From: Myxococcales bacterium | Lineage (GTDB): Bacteria > Myxococcota > Polyangia > Polyangiales > Polyangiaceae | Assembly (NCBI GenBank): GCA_020430865.1 | Contig: JAGQIY010000780.1 | Location: 1 to 11,366, forward strand | Direction: 5' to 3' | DNA: 11,366 nucleotides | Shown here: one piece after another, positions 1 to 7,238 of the stretch | How positions within the stretch are numbered: the stretch's first letter is position 1 | How the letters are laid out: the number at the start of each line of letters is the position of its first letter | Position numbers and translations under genes: made by a program | Notes under the pieces: model-generated | Databases searched by the model: none | What the model was told of the DNA's origin: nothing | What the model saw: the letters and a program-made list of their open reading frames with translations, nothing else

Positions 1-43
1 AAGCGGAGACGACGAGCAAGGCGAGCGGAACGAGCCAGCGCAT
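1..43 (-). CDS. Partial exported protein (N-terminus only, runs off the window)
   Basis: Reading the minus strand from the ATG at 43 gives MRWLVPLALLVVSA before the window ends. This is an Arg after the start followed by an unbroken hydrophobic stretch, which is a typical start of a signal peptide. The upstream sequence has only a weak purine-rich element (TGAGCG). The gene lies downstream of the IgGFc-like gene on the same strand with about 213 bases between them. The product cannot be identified from 14 residues. The call rests on the signal-peptide look and on the gap the gene would fill, so confidence is moderate. Confidence 0.5.
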   Translation of the reverse strand, partial: MRWLVPLALLVVSA

Positions 44-94
44 GCGCTCAGGTTAGACCGTTGATAGCCTGACGTCTCGTATTCTGCTGAGGAC

Positions 95-110
95 GCGACC
101 GCGAGGTCGC
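95..110. terminator. Short perfect hairpin between the first two minus-strand genes
   Basis: GCGACC at 95-100 and GGTCGC at 105-110 form a perfect 6-bp stem around a GCGA tetraloop (plus-strand reading). It lies about 150 bases past the IgGFc-like stop and about 50 bases before the next start. No T-run follows on either strand, so it may be a U-less terminator, a leader structure or chance. I see no other feature in 44-256. Confidence 0.2.
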
Positions 111-256
111 AGGCGTGGACTGGATGGGCGCGGTTCCATAAAATGCGCGGGTCGAGCAGCGAGGAATGGGGCTTCGAGACGACCGCGCTCCGTCGTCCAC
201 GGCCGAGCAGCGGCGGGTCAATCATGTGCGGGTGCCCGAGGCTCGGCGCGGAGCTC

Positions 257-2020
257 TCAGCGCGGCGCTGGGGGAACCACGACGTCGTTGATCGGGGAGA
301 CGCTAGCCCCTCCAGGGTAGGCGTAGCTCACGTACTGGGAGTAGAAGCCGGAGAGCTGGCTGCCGGTCTCTCCGGAGCCCCAGCCCCAGACGGTCAAGCC
401 GAACGGCTGGTCACTCACGATCTCGCGGCGCCCAGTGTTGCAGCCCTTCTGGCCCTGGAAGTCGTGGCGCACCAGGTCGAAGTAGGTGTACTCGTACTTC
501 CCGGAGGTACCGATCGGTTGCCAGCCGTCGAGGGTGCCGGCGCAGTCGATGCTGACGTCCGCGAAGAGCTCTGCGGAGGTCTTCTTGCGCACCACGATCA
601 GGTTCGTCTCCGGATAGGTCGGGTCGGCGAAGAAGACGTAGCGATCCAGGTACTCGCCGGGAGGTACCACGTTGACGAATTCAGCATCCCCTCGTCCGTC
701 GTCACCGCCGGTGGGTGGCTCCTGCTGTGCAGGATCGAACTCTGCGGCGCCGGTCATGTGGGCCGACATGTAGAAGGGGTGAGCTTCGCTCTGGCTCTTG
801 ACCACGAACGGGCCAGAAGCGTTGAACTGGGCGACCTGGCCCAGGTTGAGTGACGTTGGAGCGCCGGGTGGGGTGCTCGGTTCCCACGTCAACGTCGTTC
901 CATCCGCGGCACCGATCAGGCGCCATGGTGGCGATTCCTCGATGCCGTCGTAGCGGTTGCGGTAGCGGACACCCACGTACTCGTTGCCCAGCGCGCGGAT
1001 CGGCGGGATCTGCTGATGCGCACTTTCCGCGCAGCAATCTCCGATGCTCAGGGTGGTCATCCCACCCCATACGCCGACCGGGACGTTGGCCTGAATCACG
1101 CTACCATCCAGAGCCTGGGCCTGGGTGAAATGCAGGACCTGACCTTCGTTCAGTGCGTATGTCCGCGGCTGTCCCGCGCCGGTCCCTGCCACTCCGTTCC
1201 CACCGACGATGGCGACGTTCGGGCTGATGGTGATCTCGGTGTCGTCCTGGTGGGCGACCACCGAGAGGAAGGGCTGCGACCCGATGGGCAAGCCATTGCC
1301 AAACGCGCTGACGCCGATGTAGTTGTCACCCCACGAGGTGGTAGGGAGCAGCAGGGTCGCGCTGGTCAGGGCGCTCTGGCCCCCTCCATAAGGATAGATG
1401 TCGTAAGCGACGACCGGGGCGGAGGTCTCGAAGTGGAACGCCGAGCCGATCGAGGTTCCGTGAGGAGCCGCGTCCAGCGTGGTGATCGCCGGGGTGATCC
1501 CAGCGGGACAGTTCGTGTTCAGGCCGAGCGGTGATACGCCGAAGCGGTTCAGGAACAGGATCGCAATTTCCCCGGCAGGAATACGACTGTTGGTCATCTG
1601 CGTGTACTGAAGACCTGGGCCAGATCCGCTCGGAATGTAGCCAAACCGGTTCGGGTCCAGAGACTGACCGGCGTAGCTCACCTTGATGAAGATGTTCTCG
1701 TCCGAGGGGTTCACCACGAAGGCGGCGAAGCACCCGCCGCGGGCGTCGAGAGTGATGTCGGGGACCACCGCGTAGTAGTTGCAGCCAGAGCTGGTCTTCT
1801 GGTCGGCGCCTTCACACGACGCGGGGTTCCCGCCGCCAGCGCCGGTTCCACCACTGGAGAGGAAGCCACCGCTGCCGCCGTTGTTGCCGCTGCCGCCGTT
1901 GTTGCCGCTACCACCGTTATTGCCGCTACCACCGTTATTGCCGTCTCCCGCTGCAGAGCAGTGAAGAGAGGCCAGCGCCGCCAGTACGCTCAACCATCGA
2001 AGCCCGATCGCTCGTTCCAT
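257..2020 (-). CDS. Secreted IgGFc-binding-domain protein with GNNGGS-repeat linker
   Basis: A 587-residue exported protein resembling the large myxobacterial proteins with an IgGFc-binding N-terminal-type domain (similarity judged by eye). The family is named after a domain of mucin-associated animal proteins, and its bacterial role is unknown, possibly adhesion. The ATG at 2020 was chosen over the one at 2050 because GGGGGGCGAG stands just before it and a signal peptide starts at once (MERAIGLRWLSVLAALASLHC). The lipobox at Cys21 is poor: His at -1 and Ser at -3. Lipidation is therefore uncertain, and signal peptidase I cleavage after the following Ala pair is possible. Residues 27-50 are four GNNGGS units. 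The domain spans about 70-587, with the blocks FAAFVVNP, GVWGGMTTL and AHQQIPP and several Cys, including a CC pair. A 5-bp hairpin with a GGGA loop lies at 2038-2051 in the leader. Confidence 0.82.
   Translation of the reverse strand: MERAIGLRWLSVLAALASLHCSAAGDGNNGGSGNNGGSGNNGGSGNNGGSGGFLSSGGTGAGGGNPASCEGADQKTSSGCNYYAVVPDITLDARGGCFAAFVVNPSDENIFIKVSYAGQSLDPNRFGYIPSGSGPGLQYTQMTNSRIPAGEIAILFLNRFGVSPLGLNTNCPAGITPAITTLDAAPHGTSIGSAFHFETSAPVVAYDIYPYGGGQSALTSATLLLPTTSWGDNYIGVSAFGNGLPIGSQPFLSVVAHQDDTEITISPNVAIVGGNGVAGTGAGQPRTYALNEGQVLHFTQAQALDGSVIQANVPVGVWGGMTTLSIGDCCAESAHQQIPPIRALGNEYVGVRYRNRYDGIEESPPWRLIGAADGTTLTWEPSTPPGAPTSLNLGQVAQFNASGPFVVKSQSEAHPFYMSAHMTGAAEFDPAQQEPPTGGDDGRGDAEFVNVVPPGEYLDRYVFFADPTYPETNLIVVRKKTSAELFADVSIDCAGTLDGWQPIGTSGKYEYTYFDLVRHDFQGQKGCNTGRREIVSDQPFGLTVWGWGSGETGSQLSGFYSQYVSYAYPGGASVSPINDVVVPPAPR
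1871..1942 (-). repeat. Four in-frame 18-bp coding repeats (GNNGGS linker)
   Basis: Four consecutive 18-bp units encode GNNGGS four times behind the signal peptide. The two downstream units use TTG/CCG-type bases (plus-strand reading) where the two upstream units use TTA/CCA. The array therefore looks like a pair of two-unit blocks, consistent with expansion by slippage or unequal crossover. Copy changes would keep the frame and only lengthen the spacer between the membrane-proximal end and the folded domain. Confidence 0.8.
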
Positions 2021-2610
2021 CTCGCCCCCCAAAGGCTCGTGCTCCCGCACGGCTCCAAGACCCAGTCGAGTCTAGACCGGCCCGCCGGCCAGCGAAAGAG
2101 GTGCTTCAGGCCTCAAGTACCGGCTTGCTCGGGTGCCCAAAGAACGTAGCGATTTCGAGTCATTGGTCAGTTTGTGAGCAGGGTCTTCTGGACAAGGGAG
2201 GGGAAGCCTCTGGTGCTCCGGGACAGGGGCGCGGGAAGCCTCTGGTGCTCCGGGACAGCGGCGCGGGAAGCCTCTGGTGCTCCGGGACAGGGGCGCGGGA
2301 AGCCTCTGGTGCTCCGGGACACGGCCCGTGGCCTCGATGCCCTGCCCACAGTCTCGAGCCTCGGACCGGACCCGCGAGCAGCTGCGCGTCGCCGACCATT
2401 GCCTGGTGGAAATATCGCGCCGAGACATCCGGCGCTAGCCGGACGGCCGAAGCGTCTCCCCGCCGGAACGCCCGAGGTCTCCAGTCTGAAGTAGGGGACC
2501 GCGCGCTGGCGCGATTCGAACTGCATACCGTACGGATAAGAACCGTCCGGTCGGGGAGATCGAGCACGGCTTCCCCGGCGGAGTCTGGCGAACCGTGGCA
2601 CACTGCGCTC
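2021..2610. other. 590-bp gene-free region with minisatellite and hairpins
   Basis: This is the divergent region between the IgGFc-like gene and the beta-helix lipoprotein. It must hold both promoters, but I see no convincing -35/-10 pair. TAGACT-like bases upstream of 2070 on the minus strand are only a weak candidate. It contains a 32-bp tandem repeat at 2201-2321. It also has a perfect hairpin at 2428-2443, with arms TCCGGC and GCCGGA and a GCTA loop. Reading frames stay open across it in several frames, but none has a ribosome site, signal or recognisable domain. I read them as G+C artefacts, including the 170-codon in-frame extension upstream of the beta-helix start. Confidence 0.6.
2201..2321. 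repeat. Minisatellite: four head-to-tail copies of a 32-bp unit
   Basis: Units start at 2201, 2233, 2265 and 2297. Each begins GGGAAGCCTCTGGTGCTCCG and, in units 1 and 3, ends GACAGGGGCGC. Unit 2 differs by one base (GACAGCGGCGC), and unit 4 is 25 bases long before diverging. A degraded half unit seems to precede the array (about 2184-2200). The units are directly contiguous with no unique spacers, so this is not a CRISPR. The 32-bp period is not a multiple of three, which argues against a coding repeat. Each unit can fold a short stem (GG-AGC against GCT-CC with one bulged A) and carries closely spaced G-runs. Confidence 0.9.
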
Positions 2611-3870
2611 ATGCGCGTGGTGTGGACAGTGGCCGTCGCTGGGTGTTGTTTGCTCGCCGGATGCGGGAGCGACGGCGAATCCGGGGGCGGTGGCTCCGCA
2701 GGTGCCAGCTCGGGTGGCTCCGCGGGAGTCAGCGCCGGCGGAGCCGGTGGTTCCCGAGCTGGCTCGAACGCTGGCGGTTCGAGTTCAGCAGGTTCCGCGG
2801 GGCGAGGAGTTGGCGGCGCGGCCGGCACCGCCGGTTCGTCAGGCAGCGGTGGCGCAGCGGGTGGCGGAGGCGCAGCGGGTAGTGGAGGCGCAGCGGGTAG
2901 CGGAGGCTCCGCTGGTGGTGGCGGGAGCGCGGGCTCTGCGGGAGCGCCGAGCTGCTCGCTGACTGCGTCGGGGCCCGTCAAGGCGACCGTCGACAACCAG
3001 GTCATCGAGGGGCTACGCATCACGTCGACCAGCGGTCCTGCGATCGACATCGATGGACACGCTGGCGTGACCGTGCGCAACGTGGAAATCCTCCACGCGG
3101 GCGGCGTGGGGATCCGGGTCGCGAGCTCCGACGACGTGACTCTGGATCACGTGTCCGTCGAGTACACCGACGCGCCGGTGATGGGGGCGAACAGCTCCTC
3201 CGATCTGTTGAACGTCAGCTGCTATCAGTCCGCTCGTCTCACGGTCAAGGGCGCCCGACTCACCCGTGGTTCGAGTGGCATCTACCTGCAGTCCTGTCCC
3301 GACTCCAGGCTCAGCTTCATCGAGGGTCACGACTTTCGGGGTCCGTTTCCTCGCGGACAACTCGTGCAGTGGAATGCCTCGGACTCGGGGCTGCTGGAGG
3401 ACTTCTCGGTGGAGAACCCGCCAGGATCGTGGCCCGAGGACAACGTGAACGTGTACAAGTCGCTGAACGTCACCGTTCGCCGCGGCCTCGTCGATGGCAA
3501 CAACTCACCCTCGGGAGTCGGTGTGATCTTCGACGGCGATACGAGCACGGGTCGCGTGGAGGACGTCGACGCCATCCGCATGGGCAATGGATGCTTCTCC
3601 AACTACGCGGGAGCCGACGGGAACGTCTTCCTCGGCACGCGCTGTCGCGAGAACGTCTGCAGCGATCAAGGGCGCGGCGCGCCGTCGTCGAACGCGCTGA
3701 TGTGGGCGGGCAAACCTGGCCTGAGTCAGATCCGCATCGAGCAATCGAAGTACTACGCTTCCTGCAACGGCAACCTGGTTTGGCCGCAAGACTCCTTCGC
3801 GGTGCTCGAGCTCGTCGAAGAAGATTTCACGCTGAGGAGCGCGATCCGTGTGGCGTTCTGCTGGGAGTGA
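2611..3870 (+). CDS. Lipoprotein with right-handed parallel beta-helix domain
   Basis: A 419-residue exported protein, probably outer-membrane or surface anchored. The ATG at 2611 starts a textbook lipoprotein signal (MRVVWTVAVAGCCLLAGC, lipobox LAGC, Cys18). The frame is open far upstream, but only this start gives an export signal. Residues 19-111 are a Gly/Ser/Ala linker. From about 115 on come short repeated strands of the pbH1/pectate-lyase-like type (VIEGLRI, VTVRNVEIL, VTLDHVSVEY, LTVKGARL, LLEDFSVEN, VTVRRGLVDG), giving a beta-helix. Such folds occur in polysaccharide lyases, hydrolases and adhesins. I cannot point to a catalytic residue set, so enzyme activity is open. The C-terminal third has several Cys. 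The stop is 17 bases from the end of the convergent TetR gene. Confidence 0.82.
   Translation: MRVVWTVAVAGCCLLAGCGSDGESGGGGSAGASSGGSAGVSAGGAGGSRAGSNAGGSSSAGSAGRGVGGAAGTAGSSGSGGAAGGGGAAGSGGAAGSGGSAGGGGSAGSAGAPSCSLTASGPVKATVDNQVIEGLRITSTSGPAIDIDGHAGVTVRNVEILHAGGVGIRVASSDDVTLDHVSVEYTDAPVMGANSSSDLLNVSCYQSARLTVKGARLTRGSSGIYLQSCPDSRLSFIEGHDFRGPFPRGQLVQWNASDSGLLEDFSVENPPGSWPEDNVNVYKSLNVTVRRGLVDGNNSPSGVGVIFDGDTSTGRVEDVDAIRMGNGCFSNYAGADGNVFLGTRCRENVCSDQGRGAPSSNALMWAGKPGLSQIRIEQSKYYASCNGNLVWPQDSFAVLELVEEDFTLRSAIRVAFCWE
2851..2904 (+). repeat. Three 18-bp coding repeats in the lipoprotein linker
   Basis: Three consecutive 18-bp units start GGCGCAGCGGGT and encode GAAGGG, GAAGSG and GAAGSG inside the Gly/Ser/Ala linker of the beta-helix lipoprotein. 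They are in frame and differ at one or two bases. Like the repeats in the other two lipoprotein genes here, they point to linker-length change by repeat expansion. Confidence 0.75.
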
Positions 3871-3887
3871 TCGGCCGGCGAGGGCGA

Positions 3888-4484
3888 CTACCTTGGCTTG
3901 CCGACGGTCGCCACGGCCACGTCCACCAGGTGCTGCTCGATGCGGTCATGGGCCTGCTCCAGGCTGCTCGCGCCGGTGAACAAGATCAGATCTTCGGGGC
4001 TGAGGCAGACGTAGCGGACGGCGGCAAACACCAGAGACTGGATCTTGAGCCAGGTGCTGGTGCCCACGACGCCGGCGACGCTGCGCATCATGTTTCGATG
4101 ATGATTGTCCCGGCGCTGGTCGGTGTGACCGCCGTGCTCCGCGAGCCTGGATAGCTGAAGCAGCAAGATCGGGCGCTCCAGGATGGCGAAACGGTAGAGC
4201 TCTCGGGTGGCCATCTCGGCGACTGCGGCGGGCGTCGACTCGGGCAGGCGCTGCATGTGCTTCAGTGCGATCTCCCGCATGCGGTCGTAGTGGCCGTCGA
4301 GGCAGGCTTCGCACAGCGCATCCAGTGAGGAGAAGTAGTAGCTCACGGTGCCCGTGCTGAGGTTTGCCTTGCGCGCGACGCCGCGTAGAGACAGCGCGCT
4401 CGGGCCGCTCTCACTGACGATGGACAGCGCGGCGTTCAGAATCGCCTGCTGAGTCGCCGCCGGATCCGCGTTCTTGGGCCGCAC
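3888..4484 (-). CDS. TetR/AcrR-family transcriptional regulator
   Basis: A 198-residue protein of normal TetR length. The N-terminal three-helix DNA-binding domain covers about 10-60. The helix-turn-helix at 33-52 (LRGVARKANLSTGTVSYYF) matches the family pattern of small residues, then a V-S/Y-Y-Y-F recognition helix. Residues 60-198 are helical and should form the ligand pocket and dimer face; the ligand is not predictable. The start is GTG at 4484, preceded by CCGGGG and with no in-frame ATG nearby. A TACCAT element just upstream hints at a very short or absent leader. It is divergent from the FHA-like gene across 76 bases, so it may control that gene and itself, although I find no clear operator there. 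It converges with the beta-helix gene. Confidence 0.9.
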   Translation of the reverse strand: MRPKNADPAATQQAILNAALSIVSESGPSALSLRGVARKANLSTGTVSYYFSSLDALCEACLDGHYDRMREIALKHMQRLPESTPAAVAEMATRELYRFAILERPILLLQLSRLAEHGGHTDQRRDNHHRNMMRSVAGVVGTSTWLKIQSLVFAAVRYVCLSPEDLILFTGASSLEQAHDRIEQHLVDVAVATVGKPR

Positions 4485-4560
4485 CCCCGGATGGTACTCT
4501 CATCGTGCGCTTCCAGACGGAGATTGACGTCCGCCCTCCGCTGACGATCGATGGGATGAT

Positions 4561-5403
4561 ATGGCGGCAGTCGCCCTCAAGATCTCGGGTCCGGAGGGGG
4601 AACGGCGAGTCAGCGTCAGCGAGCGCGTCAAGCTAGGCCGCGGCCGTGGCTGTGATGTGATCTTGAACCATCCCGCGATTGCGGGCGAGGCGCTGCTGGT
4701 GCGCCGAGACGGCGGCGGGGCGATAGCCGACCCACTGGGGGGGGTGATCGCACTCAACGACGGACGCATCCAGAGCAAGCACCAGCTGCAAGACGGTGAC
4801 GAGATCAAGCTTGGCCCCTACCGCATCGTCGTCGTGATGACGGGGAGCCTTTCGATCCGTCCGCCTTCCGTGCGTCCGGGCACGCTCCCACCGCCCTCGT
4901 CCCGCGCGCCGGGTACGTTACCTCCCGGAAGCGCTCCTGCGTCGATGGTGCCCTCGGCGCCTCCCCCGGAGCCCGCGAAGCTCTCGGAGGTTGCGCGCCT
5001 GCGTGCTTTCGAGGAGGCGCGGGCGCGCCTGGTGCGCGGCGAGAAGCGCAGCATCGTGATGAGCAAGCTGGGCGAAGCCGGTCTGTCTCGAGGCGAGGCG
5101 GCAGCGCACGTCGAGGACACGATCGCTCAGCTGCGCGCCGTGACGGGTCGGCGGGCGCGCCGGCGGTTTCTCGCCGGCTTCTTGCTGCTCCTGGTTGGCG
5201 CGCTCGTGAGCGTCTATTTCTCCAAGTTCATCCCCGGAGGGATCGGAGCGACGGTCGTCGAGCTGAGGCTTCCCCATGCCGACCAGGTGTTGCTGTTCGC
5301 CGGAGAACACTGGCTCGGGCCGGTGATCGTCGTGCTTGGCTTCGTCGTGATGAGCGCTGGCCTGTTTCGCATGCTGCGGGGGGATCCGCGCTTCAGGGCC
5401 TAG
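4561..5403 (+). CDS. FHA-like domain protein with two C-terminal membrane helices
   Basis: A 280-residue protein with four parts. Residues 5-92 look like an FHA domain, a fold that binds phosphothreonine: GR at 26-27, D32, LQDGD at 76-80, then LG. However, the usual Ser-x-x-His and Asn-Gly binding positions read AGEALLV and GGVIALN, so phosphopeptide binding may be lost or altered. Residues 100-140 are a proline-rich linker with PGTLPP twice (106-111 and 117-122). Residues 140-196 are helical and contain a pattern like L-x-x-G-E/K-x-x-x-I-x-x-x-L-x-x-x-G-L-S-x-x-E-A. Two membrane helices follow at about 203-220 and 252-270. It could be a membrane-bound partner of Ser/Thr kinase signalling. 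The ATG at 4561 is the only good start; TTGACG at 4524 is a possible -35 with no clear -10. Confidence 0.72.
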   Translation: MAAVALKISGPEGERRVSVSERVKLGRGRGCDVILNHPAIAGEALLVRRDGGGAIADPLGGVIALNDGRIQSKHQLQDGDEIKLGPYRIVVVMTGSLSIRPPSVRPGTLPPPSSRAPGTLPPGSAPASMVPSAPPPEPAKLSEVARLRAFEEARARLVRGEKRSIVMSKLGEAGLSRGEAAAHVEDTIAQLRAVTGRRARRRFLAGFLLLLVGALVSVYFSKFIPGGIGATVVELRLPHADQVLLFAGEHWLGPVIVVLGFVVMSAGLFRMLRGDPRFRA

Positions 5404-5445
5404 TCGCGGACGACCAGCGCTTTCTCACCCCCAGATCCAGAGAGG

Positions 5446-7074
5446 CTAGGGGAGGGGCTGGGAACGCGACGACGGCGCACCACGCATCAGGGGCCAGCCG
5501 CCTTGCCACTGGATGCGATCGACGAGCACCACGCGGCCCGGTGATTGCTGGATCTTGCCGGCGACCCACGCGTGGTACACGTGCACCCAGTCGCCCGAAG
5601 GTCCTTTCACCACGGAACCGTGACCGGGGCCTGCCCAGGCGCCCTTGCTCACCAGGATCGGTGAACCTCTCTTGGTGAACGGACCCGTGGGTGAGCTCGC
5701 CTTGGCGACGCCGATCGCGTACTTCGAGCTGGCGTAGCCGTTGGCGCTGTAGAACAGGAAGAACTCGCCGCCGTGCTCGATCATCCACGGTCCCTCGACC
5801 AGCGCGCCCTCCCAACTCTCGGTGTTGGAGATCAGCGTCTTCGCGCTGCCGACGACCGACAGCCCATCGGCGGCGAGCTCCTGGATCTTGATCGGGGTCG
5901 ACTGGCCGACTGCGTTGCCGTCGATCTTCCACAACACGTAGTGCTTGCCCGTTGACGCGCGGAAATAATGGGCGTCGATGGCACCTGGGCTTGGCTCGGT
6001 GATCAGCGGCTTGCCGATGTCGGTGTACGGGCCAGTCGGGCTGGCGGCGCTCGCGGCGCCGATGGCGAAGGTGCCGGAAGTCGAGCTCTTGGCGCTGAAA
6101 TAGACGACGTAGCTGCTCCCGACCTTGTGCAGCTCTGGTGCCCAGAAGCTGCCGGTGCCCCAGCTCGGCTTGGTCGCGTCGGTGAACACGTTGCCTTCCC
6201 GTTGCCAGTGCACGAGGTCCTTCGACGAGCGCATGGGATACTTCGGACCCGGCGTGCAGGCCATGTAGTAGGTGTCGCCGTCGCGCATCACGCCGGGATC
6301 GGGACAGTCGACGTCGACCACCGGATTGGCGAACAGCCCGCCGCACTGAGTGTGGCGGAACGCGAGATCACAGGCGCTGCTTCCGCTGTAGGTCGGAGTC
6401 CAGCCGTTCGACAACGTCGCCGAGGAGTTGCCGCCGGAGTTGCTGCAAACGCCGTCCCAGGTCACGACGCCCTTCACGTCGTCGTAGGAGTTCGGATGGT
6501 TCGGTCCCGGCAGCCAGGCGGAGCCATAGCCGATGCGCGTCTCGCAGCTCGTGGGCACGCCGCTGCAAGAGTCTGCGTAGTCGAGGGCGATGACGCAGCT
6601 CTTGCCCTGGAAATAGGGCTTCCACCCGTTGGAGAGCGTCGCGTAGGCGTTGCCCGAGCCGTCGGTCTGACAGCTCCCGTCCCAGGTCACGACGCCGTTC
6701 GCGACGTCGTAGTCGTTCGGGTGGCCGCTGCCATGAATCCACGAGGATCCGTAAGTGATGCGCGTGGTGCAGGGTGCGCTACCTGCGCTGCCGCCTGCGC
6801 CGCTGCCACCTGCGCCGCTGCCACCTGCGCCGCTGCCACCTGCGCCGCTGCCACCGCTCGAGGCGCCGCCAGTGCCGCTCGAGGCGTCGCTCCCTCCGGT
6901 TTCATTCCCTGCGGAACCACCATTCGCGCTGCCGCCGCTGGCCAACCCCGCGCTGCCGCCGGCGGTCTCGCCGCCACTGCTGGAGCCGCCGAAGCTCTCG
7001 CCGCTGCCTGCGCTTCCGCCGTCGGAGCCACACGCTAGACTCAGGATGCCGCCACAGAGCAGCAGCGCACGCAT
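5446..7074 (-). CDS. GH43-type glycoside hydrolase lipoprotein with two N-terminal repeat modules
   Basis: A 542-residue exported enzyme. The ATG at 7074 begins MRALLLCGGILSLACGS, a lipoprotein signal with Cys15 (-1 Ala, though Ser rather than Leu at -3). Residues 16-101 are a Gly/Ser/Ala linker. Residues 102-170 and 177-244 are two copies of a four-cysteine module. Residues 245-530 resemble a five-bladed GH43 propeller. By family analogy the base is Asp259 (CPDPGVM), the pKa modulator Asp367 (AIDAHYF) and the acid Glu427 (LVEGPWM), with the central His485 in GPGHGS. GH43 enzymes act mostly on arabinans and xylans; the substrate here cannot be read from sequence. It probably works at the cell surface in plant or microbial polysaccharide breakdown. 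It converges with the FHA-like gene 42 bases away. The frame is open upstream of 7074, but only this start gives an export signal. Confidence 0.88.
   Translation of the reverse strand: MRALLLCGGILSLACGSDGGSAGSGESFGGSSSGGETAGGSAGLASGGSANGGSAGNETGGSDASSGTGGASSGGSGAGGSGAGGSGAGGSGAGGSAGSAPCTTRITYGSSWIHGSGHPNDYDVANGVVTWDGSCQTDGSGNAYATLSNGWKPYFQGKSCVIALDYADSCSGVPTSCETRIGYGSAWLPGPNHPNSYDDVKGVVTWDGVCSNSGGNSSATLSNGWTPTYSGSSACDLAFRHTQCGGLFANPVVDVDCPDPGVMRDGDTYYMACTPGPKYPMRSSKDLVHWQREGNVFTDATKPSWGTGSFWAPELHKVGSSYVVYFSAKSSTSGTFAIGAASAASPTGPYTDIGKPLITEPSPGAIDAHYFRASTGKHYVLWKIDGNAVGQSTPIKIQELAADGLSVVGSAKTLISNTESWEGALVEGPWMIEHGGEFFLFYSANGYASSKYAIGVAKASSPTGPFTKRGSPILVSKGAWAGPGHGSVVKGPSGDWVHVYHAWVAGKIQQSPGRVVLVDRIQWQGGWPLMRGAPSSRSQPLP
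6343..6771 (-). repeat. Internal duplication: two roughly 68-residue Cys-rich modules
   Basis: Copy 1 is 6565-6771 and copy 2 is 6343-6546, separated by six codons. Shared landmarks in order are C-x-TRI-x-YGS-x-W, HPN-x-YD, GVVTWDG-x-C, ATLSNGW-x-P, then two more Cys. About half of the aligned residues are identical by eye. Each copy has four Cys at matching places (102, 135, 160, 170 and 177, 210, 235, 244), enough for two disulfides in the periplasm or outside. Position ahead of a catalytic domain suggests substrate binding. Confidence 0.85.
6786..6855 (-). repeat. 15-bp coding repeats (GAGGS linker) in the GH43 gene
   Basis: About four tandem 15-bp units (plus-strand core GCCGCTGCCACCTGC) encode consecutive GAGGS units between the lipobox and the first Cys-rich module. 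Three units are identical at the DNA level, so the array is recent or kept uniform. Its length is in frame. Confidence 0.75.
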
Positions 7075-7238
7075 CGCCAACCGTTCGGCGGGGCGCCGTA
7101 ACTGGGTTCGGGGGTGAGGGGACAAGCGATGAGCATAGCACGCGACGTCTGGTCGCGACGACTGGGGCTCGGCGACGTGCGTCCCGATCCTCCGCGAAAC
7201 ACTCCAGACGCGAGAAGCTCCCCGAAGTGCACCCATCG
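7075..7238. promoter_or_regulatory. Upstream region of the GH43 gene with an inverted repeat
   Basis: This 164-base gap lies between the AHSA1-like stop and the GH43 start. CGCGAC at 7141-7146 and GTCGCG at 7152-7157 form a 6-bp inverted repeat around a 5-base spacer, overlapping the palindrome GTCGCGAC. On the minus strand, TATGCT (7132-7137) could be a -10 about 58 bases before the start, but no matching -35 is visible. Evidence is weak, and in G+C-rich DNA such arms can arise by chance. Confidence 0.25.

Noticed and set aside
143..853. Plus-strand frame opposite the IgGFc-like gene
   Set aside because: Antisense shadow with no ribosome site or recognisable domain. The minus-strand gene has a clear signal peptide and family match.
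2201..2321. CRISPR array
   Set aside because: Units are contiguous with no unique spacers, and there are no cas genes.
2101..2610. In-frame 170-codon extension of the beta-helix gene upstream of 2611
   Set aside because: It would translate the non-triplet 32-bp repeats and bury the lipoprotein signal inside the protein. The open frame is explained by high G+C.
3369..4154. Plus-strand frame across the beta-helix/TetR junction
   Set aside because: Arg-rich out-of-frame product overlapping two well-supported genes.
5404..5445. Terminator between the FHA-like and GH43 genes
   Set aside because: Only a CCCCAG/CT-GGGG pairing with a bulge and a long loop is possible, and there is no T-run. Too weak to call.
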